Shown here one piece after another: positions 1 to 6,163 of a stretch of 11,839 nucleotides of DNA. The notes below the pieces were generated by a model. The model saw only the letters and a list, made by a program, of their open reading frames with translations. It was not told the origin of the DNA and searched no databases. The stretch lies in assembly GCA_002343335.1 (NCBI GenBank), contig DDSI01000183.1, forward strand, positions 1 to 11,839. The letters are read 5' to 3'. This DNA comes from Bacteriovoracaceae bacterium UBA2394. Its GTDB lineage: Bacteria > Bdellovibrionota > UBA2394. Numbering within the stretch: the first letter of the stretch is position 1; each line of letters starts with the position of its first letter. Position numbers and translations under genes: made by a program.

Positions 1-1
1 G

Positions 2-25
2 TTCAAGATTGGAGTCTTAAAATGA
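2..25 (+). CDS. 3' end of an upstream gene (partial)
   Basis: The second reading frame is open from the left edge and stops at TGA 23-25, giving a tail that reads FKIGVLK. Its stop overlaps the ATG at 22 as ATGA, the same junction seen at 2652, 6889 and 9288, so this is the likely end of the preceding operon gene. The third frame also closes here (TAA at 18-20), so that frame is an alternative. Too little is present to name a product; in F, traW precedes traU, but nothing in these few residues tests that. Confidence 0.4.
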   Translation, partial: FKIGVLK

Positions 26-2655
26 GTATCCACCTCGTCGATTCTCCCTGGTGGTCGATGGCCAATTGCTTTTTGAAAGTGAATTTCTCGCTTTCGGTCT
101 TTCTTGTCATACAAATTGCCGCACGTCTTCCTGTTTGGAAGTGGCTCCGCCAGAGAACGACGAAGACGCTGCCCGATTTTCCCCAAATTAAGAATGAGAT
201 TGTGCTGGGTTCTTTGGATGAGGGAGACAAAGAAAAAACGCCCCTATGGACGAGCCAAAATCTTCGAGCGCTCAACGGAAACATTCTTTTTACCGGAAGC
301 ATTGGCACGGGAAAAAGCCAAGGCGGGATTCTGCCATGCTTCGAACAAATGCTTAAAAACTTTGATCCTCAACCCTCCATCCTCGCCATCGATCCGAAAG
401 GCACCTTTGTCGCTGAGGCAAAAAATATCGTTCAGCAACAGGGCCTTTCGGATCGTCTTCTTTGGATGTCTCTCTCGGGCGATGTGACGTTCAATCCCAT
501 CTACCATCCTGCAGCGCTCAAGAATTCCAACTTTCTCGACATCGCCCAGATGGTTCGAACAGCAGCCGTTAACTTTATGGGTCGAAGTAGCGACACCGCC
601 TTCTGGGATGTTTCAGCGTTTAATCTCATTAAGAATTGCTTAGTCTACTGTGCGGCCACTCAAGATTACTACACGCTGAGCGATCTTTACGCCGCGATGG
701 TCACTGCAAGAGACGACGGAGTGACGAGCAAACTCGATGAATGCCTTCGCGACCCTAAATTTACTCCTGAAGAAATTTTCAATATCAACCAAGCCCTTCT
801 TTATTTCATTTCAGAATTTAAGGAACTAGATGAAAGAACGCGATCAGGGATTTTGATTACGGCCACAAGCTTTCTCAATCAATTTCAAGAATATCGAGCC
901 GCCCAAATTTTCTGCCCACCGAAGGATAAACTTACGATTCATTCAATGAATGATGTCGTGGATAACGGAAAGATCTTACTTTTTTCCGTTACTTCTCCCG
1001 GTCTTGCACGCTCGATAGGGACTTTCCTCAAACTTCACTATGAGCAATCGATTCTTGATCGCCTGAATGACCCCAACCGCACCAAGGAGAGATCAGGACT
1101 TCTCCTTATCGACGAATATCAAGACGTAGTTTCGTCTGGAAATGGTGTTGTCTTAGGCGATGATCGTTTTCTCGCCAAAGGTCGCGAGGCCAACGCGATC
1201 ACGATTGCAGCCACTCAAAGTTTAACGACGATTGAAAACTCACTCGGAAAGCGAGAAGCCGCGCACGAGCTTTTCCAGAATTTTCGCACGCGCATCGCTC
1301 TTCAATCGACGGACCTTCACACCATTCGAGCTTTTCAAGAGTGCGCGGGGCAAGAGGAGCGCGAAAGAGTCTCCACAAGTCTGTCGGAATTCTCTCAAGA
1401 TGCTCGCATCAACTACTTGCACGGCGATTTCGAATCGAAGAACGCGAATCTTTCGGAGTCGGTCAACGTTTCCAAGAATAAGGAATATCTCGTCACTGCC
1501 GAAGATTTCTCTCGCCTAAAGACCTTCGAAGCCTTCGCTCAAATTTATGACGGCGTACAGACGGAATTTAAAAAGCTCTTTTTGAAGCCTCACTATTTGA
1601 AAGAAAAATCCACGCTTCACGAAAAAATTCTCGCACCGCTCATGAAAGTGGCGGCGGTTCTCTTGCTTTTCCTCGGAGTTCCTCAAACAGGTTTTTCGTT
1701 CCCCAATGTTTGCACGGCTCTTAATTCGGTCGATGCGGATTCTTGTATGAATTTTCAGGTATCGAGCTGCATGTGCGGCTGGCCCGTGCCAAGACCCTGC
1801 GCACGGTTTTCGTATTATTTGCCGCAAACATTTATCGAAGTGGTGGAGAATGCCAAAGAAACGTACTTCTCCGATCTTCCGGGAGCGAAGTCACAGCTTC
1901 TTGCAATGAGTACAGATTTTTTTGCTCCTTACGGAGTCGTTTCCGATAACGACACTCAAGCTTTCCATGCGCATGTGGTGAGCGTCCCCCTGCTCTCAGT
2001 AGTTCTCAATCTACTCCCTTGCAGGGGGCGCTTCACCGACAAATTCTGCTTCGATGCGATGAGCGAGCATTTCGGAGACCTCTGGAGAACGGGTTCAGGA
2101 GATTCTTTACAACCGAATTGGCTCGCGTGGATGGCGGCCCCTCAAGCGTGTCTTTTAAAAGGCGCCGCAATGTCAGCCAAAGGAGGAAGCGAGGGCCCGG
2201 AGCAAAACGCTGGTCCCATGTGCAGTGCTCCAGTGACAAAAATCCGAAAATTTCCACCGTCCAATCATTCGGCCTGTAACGGTTGGGGAATTTTTTATCC
2301 GAGATCGGGTGTCGTGACGGGTCCGAGCGACACCATCGGGGCACTCATGATCGCATCCCGCATCAAGAGTTTGTCAGCCGAAGTGCTCCATTCGTCTCGC
2401 AGTTCTTTCGATGAACTCTGGCAAGAAATTTCTCCGCAAAGTTCCTCGTGCTTTTCCGAGGGTCAAAATATCGGACCACTCGAACTCGCAAAGCGAGTGA
2501 CACAAGTAGGCCGCGTGAAGGGAAAGCTTAAAGGTCATTTGTTTACCGTTTGGCAGAAGTATTCGTGTTGTCAGGACTTAGCTCAAGTGCCTGCAGCGTA
2601 TGCAGCTCTGCAAGTCATGAAAGCAACCTGTCAGGGATTAGGAGGCGATCTATGA
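22..2655 (+). CDS. VirD4/TraD-like coupling ATPase fused to TraU
   Basis: 877 residues with two parts. Residues 1-540 look like a type IV coupling protein, the inner-membrane ATPase that delivers the relaxase-DNA complex to the secretion channel. One membrane segment lies at about 19-36, followed by a basic KWLRQR stretch. A canonical Walker A, GSIGTGKS, is at 92-99, Walker B LLLIDE at 360-365, and a TIAATQS motif at 394-400. Residues 541-877 resemble TraU, a periplasmic pilus-assembly protein of F systems: 14 cysteines, an AFHAH...PLL segment, WGIFYPRSG, and a terminal WQKYSCC at 844-850 like the WRKRNCC of F TraU. No stop separates the parts. The start at 22 has GGAG at 11-14 and overlaps the upstream stop as ATGA. 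The predicted topology is coherent: the ATPase stays cytoplasmic and the second hydrophobic segment (543-553) carries TraU into the periplasm. The frame is open to the left edge, so an earlier start is not strictly excluded. Confidence 0.85.
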   Translation: MSIHLVDSPWWSMANCFLKVNFSLSVFLVIQIAARLPVWKWLRQRTTKTLPDFPQIKNEIVLGSLDEGDKEKTPLWTSQNLRALNGNILFTGSIGTGKSQGGILPCFEQMLKNFDPQPSILAIDPKGTFVAEAKNIVQQQGLSDRLLWMSLSGDVTFNPIYHPAALKNSNFLDIAQMVRTAAVNFMGRSSDTAFWDVSAFNLIKNCLVYCAATQDYYTLSDLYAAMVTARDDGVTSKLDECLRDPKFTPEEIFNINQALLYFISEFKELDERTRSGILITATSFLNQFQEYRAAQIFCPPKDKLTIHSMNDVVDNGKILLFSVTSPGLARSIGTFLKLHYEQSILDRLNDPNRTKERSGLLLIDEYQDVVSSGNGVVLGDDRFLAKGREANAITIAATQSLTTIENSLGKREAAHELFQNFRTRIALQSTDLHTIRAFQECAGQEERERVSTSLSEFSQDARINYLHGDFESKNANLSESVNVSKNKEYLVTAEDFSRLKTFEAFAQIYDGVQTEFKKLFLKPHYLKEKSTLHEKILAPLMKVAAVLLLFLGVPQTGFSFPNVCTALNSVDADSCMNFQVSSCMCGWPVPRPCARFSYYLPQTFIEVVENAKETYFSDLPGAKSQLLAMSTDFFAPYGVVSDNDTQAFHAHVVSVPLLSVVLNLLPCRGRFTDKFCFDAMSEHFGDLWRTGSGDSLQPNWLAWMAAPQACLLKGAAMSAKGGSEGPEQNAGPMCSAPVTKIRKFPPSNHSACNGWGIFYPRSGVVTGPSDTIGALMIASRIKSLSAEVLHSSRSSFDELWQEISPQSSSCFSEGQNIGPLELAKRVTQVGRVKGKLKGHLFTVWQKYSCCQDLAQVPAAYAALQVMKATCQGLGGDL
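1642..2652 (+). other. traU: TraU-like domain of the fusion, with internal signal peptide
   Basis: This is the C-terminal 337 residues of the 877-residue fusion, close to the usual length of free-standing TraU (about 330). It begins like an independent secreted protein: MK, a hydrophobic run VAAVLLLFLGV, then PQTGFS, with a possible signal-peptidase site after S559 (GFS|FP). No Shine-Dalgarno sequence lies within about 15 bases of the ATG at 1642, so I do not call a separate gene. Whether the segment stays as a membrane anchor or is cleaved cannot be read from the sequence. Many cysteines imply disulfides, and the TraF-like CPHC protein is encoded downstream. Confidence 0.75.
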
Positions 2656-4250
2656 AATTTGGAGAACATCTCGTTCGAAGAAATTTGGCGAAAGACGGCG
2701 TGATTCACGAAGCTCTCGGAATCCAGCGCTATAAGAAACAACTTCTTGGACGCATTCTTCGCGATCTTGGCCACATCGATCAAACGACACTCAACCGGGA
2801 GCTCAAGCTGCACTTGAAACCCGTCCTTCATACGGATGTGCAGACGCTCAAAGTGGATGGGGAGTCTTTGAAGGATCGAGAAAAGGAAAATTGGGCTTCG
2901 CTTAAAGGAGTTCTTGTTCAAAAGGACACGGCTGAGAAGCTCGTGGTTCTCAGCAAAGACTATCGAGATGAAGTCATCGAAGAAGCAGAGAAGAACTATC
3001 GAAAAGCTTGTGAGCTTCTTTGCGTCAAAGAAGAAGTCTTTGATTACTTAAAAAATCAAACTCAAAAATCTTCGGCCTCCCGATTCTCGATGGAGACGCG
3101 AGAAAGCGACGACCAAAGAGTTGCCAAGGCGGAAGCCTATACGGCGCTTTTTCGAGACGCGCTTCTTCACGCTCAAAAGCAGAATGCGAGCGACATCCAT
3201 TTCGAACCCACGCGCGACGGCGTGGACATCCGGTTTCGCATTTTTGGAGATATGTCGAAGCCTTGGAAACAGCTTCCGCTTGAGCATCGTCAAAGCTTCA
3301 TGAACGAAGTGAAGAGACTTTCTAATCTCTCCATTGCGATTAGCGGGAAGCCTCAAGATGGCCGCATTTCTTTTAAGTCTTGGAACTTAGACGTTCGAGC
3401 GAATCTGCTTCCCACCCTTTACGGAGAAAAAATCGTTTTAAGACTTCTCGATTTAAAACGTGAATTTCATTTATCTGCACTCGGCCTTGAGGCCGATATT
3501 CTCGAAGATTTAAAAACCACTCTCGATTTCAAAAACGGAGTGGTTTTGATCTCGGGACCGACGGGAAGTGGAAAGACCACCACTCTCTACACGCTTCTAA
3601 GCGGGATCGATCGCAAGATGAAAAACATCGTTACGCTTGAAGATCCAGTCGAGTACGGACTCGATGGTATCAATCAGGTGAAGATTGATCGAAAGCTATC
3701 GTTCAATGACGCCTTGAGATCGGTCTTAAGACAAGACCCAGATGTCATTCTTGTTGGGGAAGTCCGCGATCAGGAAACGGCGGATCTTTGTTTCAAAGCA
3801 GCAGCCACAGGCCATCTTGTGCTTTCAACGATTCATGCGAATGGCGCAGCCGAAGTCATCACTCGGCTCATGAACTTAAAAGTTGAGCCCTACATGATTG
3901 AATCGAATTTAAGATTCTCCGCAGCCCAGCGGCTAGTGAAATCGATTTGTCCAAAGTGCTCGAAGACACTTTCGAACGATTCCGAAAAAGATCCTGATCT
4001 CATGAAACTTTTAGCGTCGCTCGGAACCCATGACGGTTTTCGAATGAAGGGATCGGGATGCGAACTCTGCAGAGAAGGGGTGACGGGTCGAGTCGCTCTC
4101 TTAGAGTACATGCGAAAAGATGAGATCAAAGACTATCTTGCTTCCGATCTGAAAAATTCTCCGAAGCTCGTGCAGTCATTGAAAGACGCAGCCATCAGAA
4201 AAGCGCGAGCGGGATCCATTGATGTGAAGGAGGTTCACCATGTGGCGTAA
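2652..4250 (+). CDS. GspE/PilB-family secretion/pilus ATPase
   Basis: 532 residues. This is a cytoplasmic hexameric ATPase of the type II secretion/type IV pilus class. Residues 1 to about 50 (KFGEHLVRRNL...LLGRILRDLGHID) match the GspE N-terminal domain pattern. A linker rich in charged residues follows, then the N2 domain with ASDIHFEP and a QDGR motif. Walker A GPTGSGKT lies at 302-309, and LEDPVEY and the Walker B region DVILVGEVRD (364-373) follow, then the histidine box GHLVLSTIHANGA. A zinc-type tetracysteine module, CPKC (433-436) with CELC (470-473), is characteristic of GspE/PilB and absent from ordinary VirB11. The ATG at 2652 overlaps the preceding stop as ATGA and follows AGGAGG (2640-2645) at 6 bases, so earlier starts in this frame are unlikely. 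It lies inside an F-type transfer operon, a class that normally has no VirB11. Powering pilus assembly or retraction is inferred from family and context. Confidence 0.92.
   Translation: MKFGEHLVRRNLAKDGVIHEALGIQRYKKQLLGRILRDLGHIDQTTLNRELKLHLKPVLHTDVQTLKVDGESLKDREKENWASLKGVLVQKDTAEKLVVLSKDYRDEVIEEAEKNYRKACELLCVKEEVFDYLKNQTQKSSASRFSMETRESDDQRVAKAEAYTALFRDALLHAQKQNASDIHFEPTRDGVDIRFRIFGDMSKPWKQLPLEHRQSFMNEVKRLSNLSIAISGKPQDGRISFKSWNLDVRANLLPTLYGEKIVLRLLDLKREFHLSALGLEADILEDLKTTLDFKNGVVLISGPTGSGKTTTLYTLLSGIDRKMKNIVTLEDPVEYGLDGINQVKIDRKLSFNDALRSVLRQDPDVILVGEVRDQETADLCFKAAATGHLVLSTIHANGAAEVITRLMNLKVEPYMIESNLRFSAAQRLVKSICPKCSKTLSNDSEKDPDLMKLLASLGTHDGFRMKGSGCELCREGVTGRVALLEYMRKDEIKDYLASDLKNSPKLVQSLKDAAIRKARAGSIDVKEVHHVA
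4227..4233 (+). promoter_or_regulatory. Strong ribosome binding site for the 36-residue ORF
   Basis: AAGGAGG sits 6 bases before the ATG at 4240, inside the last codons of the GspE-like gene. It is one of the best Shine-Dalgarno sequences in the window and has no other plausible start to serve, which is the main argument that the tiny ORF is translated. Confidence 0.75.
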
Positions 4251-4350
4251 TGCTATAAGCGCTCTTCCCGTTGTTGTGTTCTTTTTAGTTTGGCTTTCAC
4301 TGCTTGTTATTTTTCTGGCTCAGGCCGGAGGGATGGTGCGGCTTGGATAA
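4240..4350 (+). CDS. 36-residue single-pass membrane microprotein
   Basis: The ORF runs from ATG 4240 to TAA 4348-4350. It has a short MWRN head, one long hydrophobic helix at about residues 8-27 (LPVVVFFLVWLSLLVIFLAQ) and a short GGMVRLG tail. It overlaps the end of the upstream ATPase gene by 11 bases and the start of the TraF-like gene by 8, and it has an excellent AAGGAGG at 6 bases. I recognise no family. Its position suggests an inner-membrane partner of either neighbour, or a coupling ORF that brings ribosomes to the weak TTG start of the next gene. The basic residue near the N-terminus and the absence of a clear cleavage site favour a retained membrane peptide over a secretion signal. 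Confidence 0.6.
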   Translation: MWRNAISALPVVVFFLVWLSLLVIFLAQAGGMVRLG

Positions 4351-5152
4351 GAGAAAAGAGATTCTTCTCTTTCCGATAGTCTTCGTGCTGGCGTGGTTGT
4401 TCTCTCTTGCAGCCGTTTCGGGCGCTTCGTTCGATTATTTCTCGGGCGAGATCGACTATTGGAATGCCGAGAAGAAAAAGGAAGTCCCCAAACAAGATGC
4501 AGTTCCTCAGAAAGCCGCGACGGAAGCGAAGCCTAAGGAATTTAATTGGGAGAAACATCTCGATCCGAAAAATCCAGAATTTTTTAAAGAGGGTGATTAC
4601 ACACCTCCTGAGCCCTTCATGGAGATCGTGCGAAATCCTTCAGACGAAAATTTAAAACTTTGGTTTAAATACCTGGATCGAAAGAGCGAACTCAGCTCGC
4701 GACTCCAAAATCGAATGAGCGAGTATTTGGCGAAAGAGGGAAAAACTCTTGAACCTAAAGTTCAAGCCTCTCTTCGAACGCAAGCCGCTTCACTCCCCAG
4801 AGTAACACCAGACGCAAAACGCTATCGCTTTCGAATGTATTTCGATTCCACCTGCCCGCATTGCCGGCAGATGTTTGGAACTTTAAAAACGCTGCAAGAC
4901 CAGGGCTTCTTTGTGGAAGCTAAGCAACTCGACTCGAACGTCGAAGCTCTGAGCGATCTGCCCATCGTGACCTCTCCAGCGTCTAAGGAAGAAGTCGCCA
5001 AATATAAAATCGAGAGCGTTCCCTTTTTACTCATCGGAGATCTCAAGCAGGAGGTTGTCTATCAAATGACGGGTTTCCAAAGTCCCGAAAGTATTTTCGA
5101 ACATCTTCAATCTCAGCGCCAAAAAGAAAGGATCTTCACTTATGGAAAATAA
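4343..5152 (+). CDS. traF: TraF-like thioredoxin-fold pilus assembly protein
   Basis: 269 residues if started at TTG 4343, close to F TraF (about 257). An N-terminal signal sequence (KRK then ILLFPIVFVLAWLFSLAAVSG) directs it to the periplasm. A charged linker leads to a TraF-type helical region (FNWEKHLDP...NPSDENLKLWFKYLDR). The C-terminal thioredoxin fold has CPHC at 171-174 and an ESVPF cis-proline segment. F TraF lacks this active site, while its neighbour TrbB has one, so this protein may combine both jobs by making or correcting disulfides in TraU and other exported components. I chose the TTG because GGAGGG (4327-4332) lies upstream at a slightly long spacing and the initiator overlaps the stop of the microprotein ORF, which would allow re-initiation. 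A TTG at 4304 lies in the same frame but has no ribosome binding site. No in-frame ATG lies before the signal sequence. Confidence 0.82.
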   Translation: MDKRKEILLFPIVFVLAWLFSLAAVSGASFDYFSGEIDYWNAEKKKEVPKQDAVPQKAATEAKPKEFNWEKHLDPKNPEFFKEGDYTPPEPFMEIVRNPSDENLKLWFKYLDRKSELSSRLQNRMSEYLAKEGKTLEPKVQASLRTQAASLPRVTPDAKRYRFRMYFDSTCPHCRQMFGTLKTLQDQGFFVEAKQLDSNVEALSDLPIVTSPASKEEVAKYKIESVPFLLIGDLKQEVVYQMTGFQSPESIFEHLQSQRQKERIFTYGK

Positions 5153-5603
5153 AATTGCCCCATTCACATGGGCCTCTTGGGTGGAACTTTGTCCATCCAA
5201 AAGGACCTTAACGATTCTAGGAGTTCTAGCGATAACCTCCGCTTTGGTTCTTCTTCTGAGCGGAAACCTATTTGCCGCTGGCGGCCATCTTCCAGGAGCC
5301 GATGAGAGTGACAAGCTCGAAGCCGCGGGAACTCTCTTAAGACTGATCGACACCGGGCTCTTTAAATGGGGCGCACGCATTTTTGCGGGACTTTGCATTA
5401 TGGCCGCCGCTTGGTCGCTCAAAGAGCAGCGCTTTGGAGTATGTGTGATCTGCATTGTAGCAGCGATTATTTTTGGAACAGCTCCTACCTGGGTCAAAAA
5501 TATTTTCAATATGGGCGGAACGGACAGCATCTTTTCGTTGAACGCGCCTCCTTCCCACACGCTCGTTCTTCCGTCTTCCAATGGTGAGGTCTTCAATGTT
5601 TGA
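5142..5603 (+). CDS. traA: TraA-like conjugative pilin precursor
   Basis: 153 residues. The precursor has a long leader: about 20 residues, a basic KR, then a hydrophobic stretch ending NLFAAGG, with a likely signal-peptidase site near residue 45 or 46. F propilin likewise has an unusually long leader. The mature part has a charged segment (ADESDKLEA), then two membrane helices (about 73-91 and 98-115) joined by a short basic loop SLKEQRFG. That is the helix-loop-helix layout of TraA/VirB2 pilins, and GLFKWGARIFAG recalls the VVKWVV start of the F pilin first helix. A polar tail of about 35 residues follows the second helix, which F pilin lacks. The position directly before traL matches F. 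ATG 5142 follows AAAGGA and overlaps the traF-like gene by 11 bases. The call rests on architecture and synteny, since pilins diverge quickly. Confidence 0.75.
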   Translation: MENKIAPFTWASWVELCPSKRTLTILGVLAITSALVLLLSGNLFAAGGHLPGADESDKLEAAGTLLRLIDTGLFKWGARIFAGLCIMAAAWSLKEQRFGVCVICIVAAIIFGTAPTWVKNIFNMGGTDSIFSLNAPPSHTLVLPSSNGEVFNV

Positions 5604-5907
5604 TTACCGACCTCTCAAACAACATCACGGAGTTCGTGTGAGTCAGACGATTGATTCACCCATCATGATTTTTGATCACTTCGAACTTACTGATGCCTTT
5701 GTCGCGATAGGAATTGTACTCATCTTTGGAGTCATTTTCTACGCCTGGGGACTGATGATGTTGTTACTCGTTCTTTTTCTGGGCGTGGGCCCCGTGATTC
5801 GAAAGCGCCATCCGAAAGGCATTTTTCTGCACTGGCCGTATCGACACTTAAGGATTTCACTGCCCGGAATTTTGAATCCCAAATCAAAACGCCGCTTTTC
5901 AGACTAA
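5596..5907 (+). CDS. traL: TraL-like inner-membrane protein (VirB3-like)
   Basis: 103 residues. Two closely spaced hydrophobic helices at about 33-66 are preceded by a short DSPIMIFDHFELTD stretch and followed by a basic segment (RKRHPKG) and a short polar end. This is the size and layout of TraL, the F-type counterpart of VirB3, which sits in the inner membrane with the VirB4-type ATPase. It lies immediately after the pilin gene, as in F. The frame is open to an ATG at 5581, but that site has no ribosome binding site, whereas ATG 5596 has GAGG at 5586-5589 and overlaps the pilin stop by 8 bases, so I start it at 5596. Confidence 0.82.
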   Translation: MFDYRPLKQHHGVRVSQTIDSPIMIFDHFELTDAFVAIGIVLIFGVIFYAWGLMMLLLVLFLGVGPVIRKRHPKGIFLHWPYRHLRISLPGILNPKSKRRFSD

Positions 5908-5936
5908 GGAAACCCATCGCATGAACTCAAAACAAC

Positions 5937-5942
5937 AAGGAG
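5937..5942 (+). promoter_or_regulatory. Ribosome binding site that selects the 65-residue ORF
   Basis: AAGGAG lies 7 bases before the ATG at 5950. It decides that the small ORF is real in this stretch, where a second frame is also open from ATG 5921 through to the traE gene. Confidence 0.7.
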
Positions 5943-5949
5943 AAACCGA

Positions 5950-6147
5950 ATGGAAACACAACCCACCACCACCGAAAACAAAGTCCCCTTCGAGCGAAAG
6001 CCCGTCCAAGATATCCGCTTCCGACGATCCAAGGACGGAAAATACGTGCTCGTCGATGTCGTCCAAACCTGGATTTTTTCTCAGAAGTATTTCGAAGCTC
6101 TCGCAAAAAATACGAAAGCTTCGGATGCAACTACATCAAACGCTTAA
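5950..6147 (+). CDS. Unrecognised 65-residue protein between traL and traE
   Basis: A small soluble-looking protein. It opens with a polar, threonine-rich segment (METQPTTTENK), has a basic patch (VQDIRFRRSKDGKY), a short hydrophobic strand-like run (YVLVDVVQTWIFSQ), and ends in a polar tail. There is no signal peptide, membrane helix or cysteine. Codon choice matches the neighbours (CGA, GTC, TTC), and AAGGAG stands 7 bases upstream, so I consider it coding even though the competing frame is also open. F has no gene at this place; traL is followed directly by traE. I do not recognise the family. The location suggests a cytoplasmic accessory to the inner-membrane complex, but nothing in the sequence shows a function. 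Confidence 0.65.
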   Translation: METQPTTTENKVPFERKPVQDIRFRRSKDGKYVLVDVVQTWIFSQKYFEALAKNTKASDATTSNA

Positions 6148-6152
6148 ACGAT

Positions 6153-6158
6153 GGGAGG
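6153..6158 (+). promoter_or_regulatory. Ribosome binding site fixing the traE start
   Basis: GGGAGG stands 5 bases before ATG 6164. It argues that TraE begins here rather than at the in-frame ATG 5921, which would add 81 residues of low-complexity, proline- and serine-rich sequence lying over the 65-residue ORF. Confidence 0.7.
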
Positions 6159-6163
6159 CTTCT

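Noticed and set aside
2033..2344. ORF pair on both strands within the TraU region
   Set aside because: Both overlap conserved TraU motifs and have no start signals of their own.
2550..2651. Longer N-terminus for the GspE-like ATPase
   Set aside because: The added residues look like out-of-frame TraU coding sequence, while ATG 2652 has AGGAGG and an ATGA overlap.
1642..2655. Separate traU gene starting at ATG 1642
   Set aside because: No Shine-Dalgarno sequence precedes this ATG and the frame is continuous with the ATPase, unlike the neighbouring genes, which mostly have one. Kept as a domain of the fusion.
4304..4342. TTG start at 4304 for the TraF-like protein
   Set aside because: No ribosome binding site, and the extra residues overlay the hydrophobic helix of the microprotein in another frame.
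5366..5587. Second + strand ORF inside the pilin gene
   Set aside because: Its composition is that of a shifted frame of the pilin, and the pilin frame has the signal sequence and helices expected.
5027..5596. 189-residue ORF on the minus strand
   Set aside because: It lies opposite the traF end and the pilin gene, has no ribosome binding site worth noting and reads as arginine/serine-rich shadow sequence.
5908..5949. Possible promoter or terminator in the largest gap
   Set aside because: At 42 bases it holds only the ribosome binding site for the 65-residue ORF; I see no -35/-10 pair or stem-loop followed by a T run.
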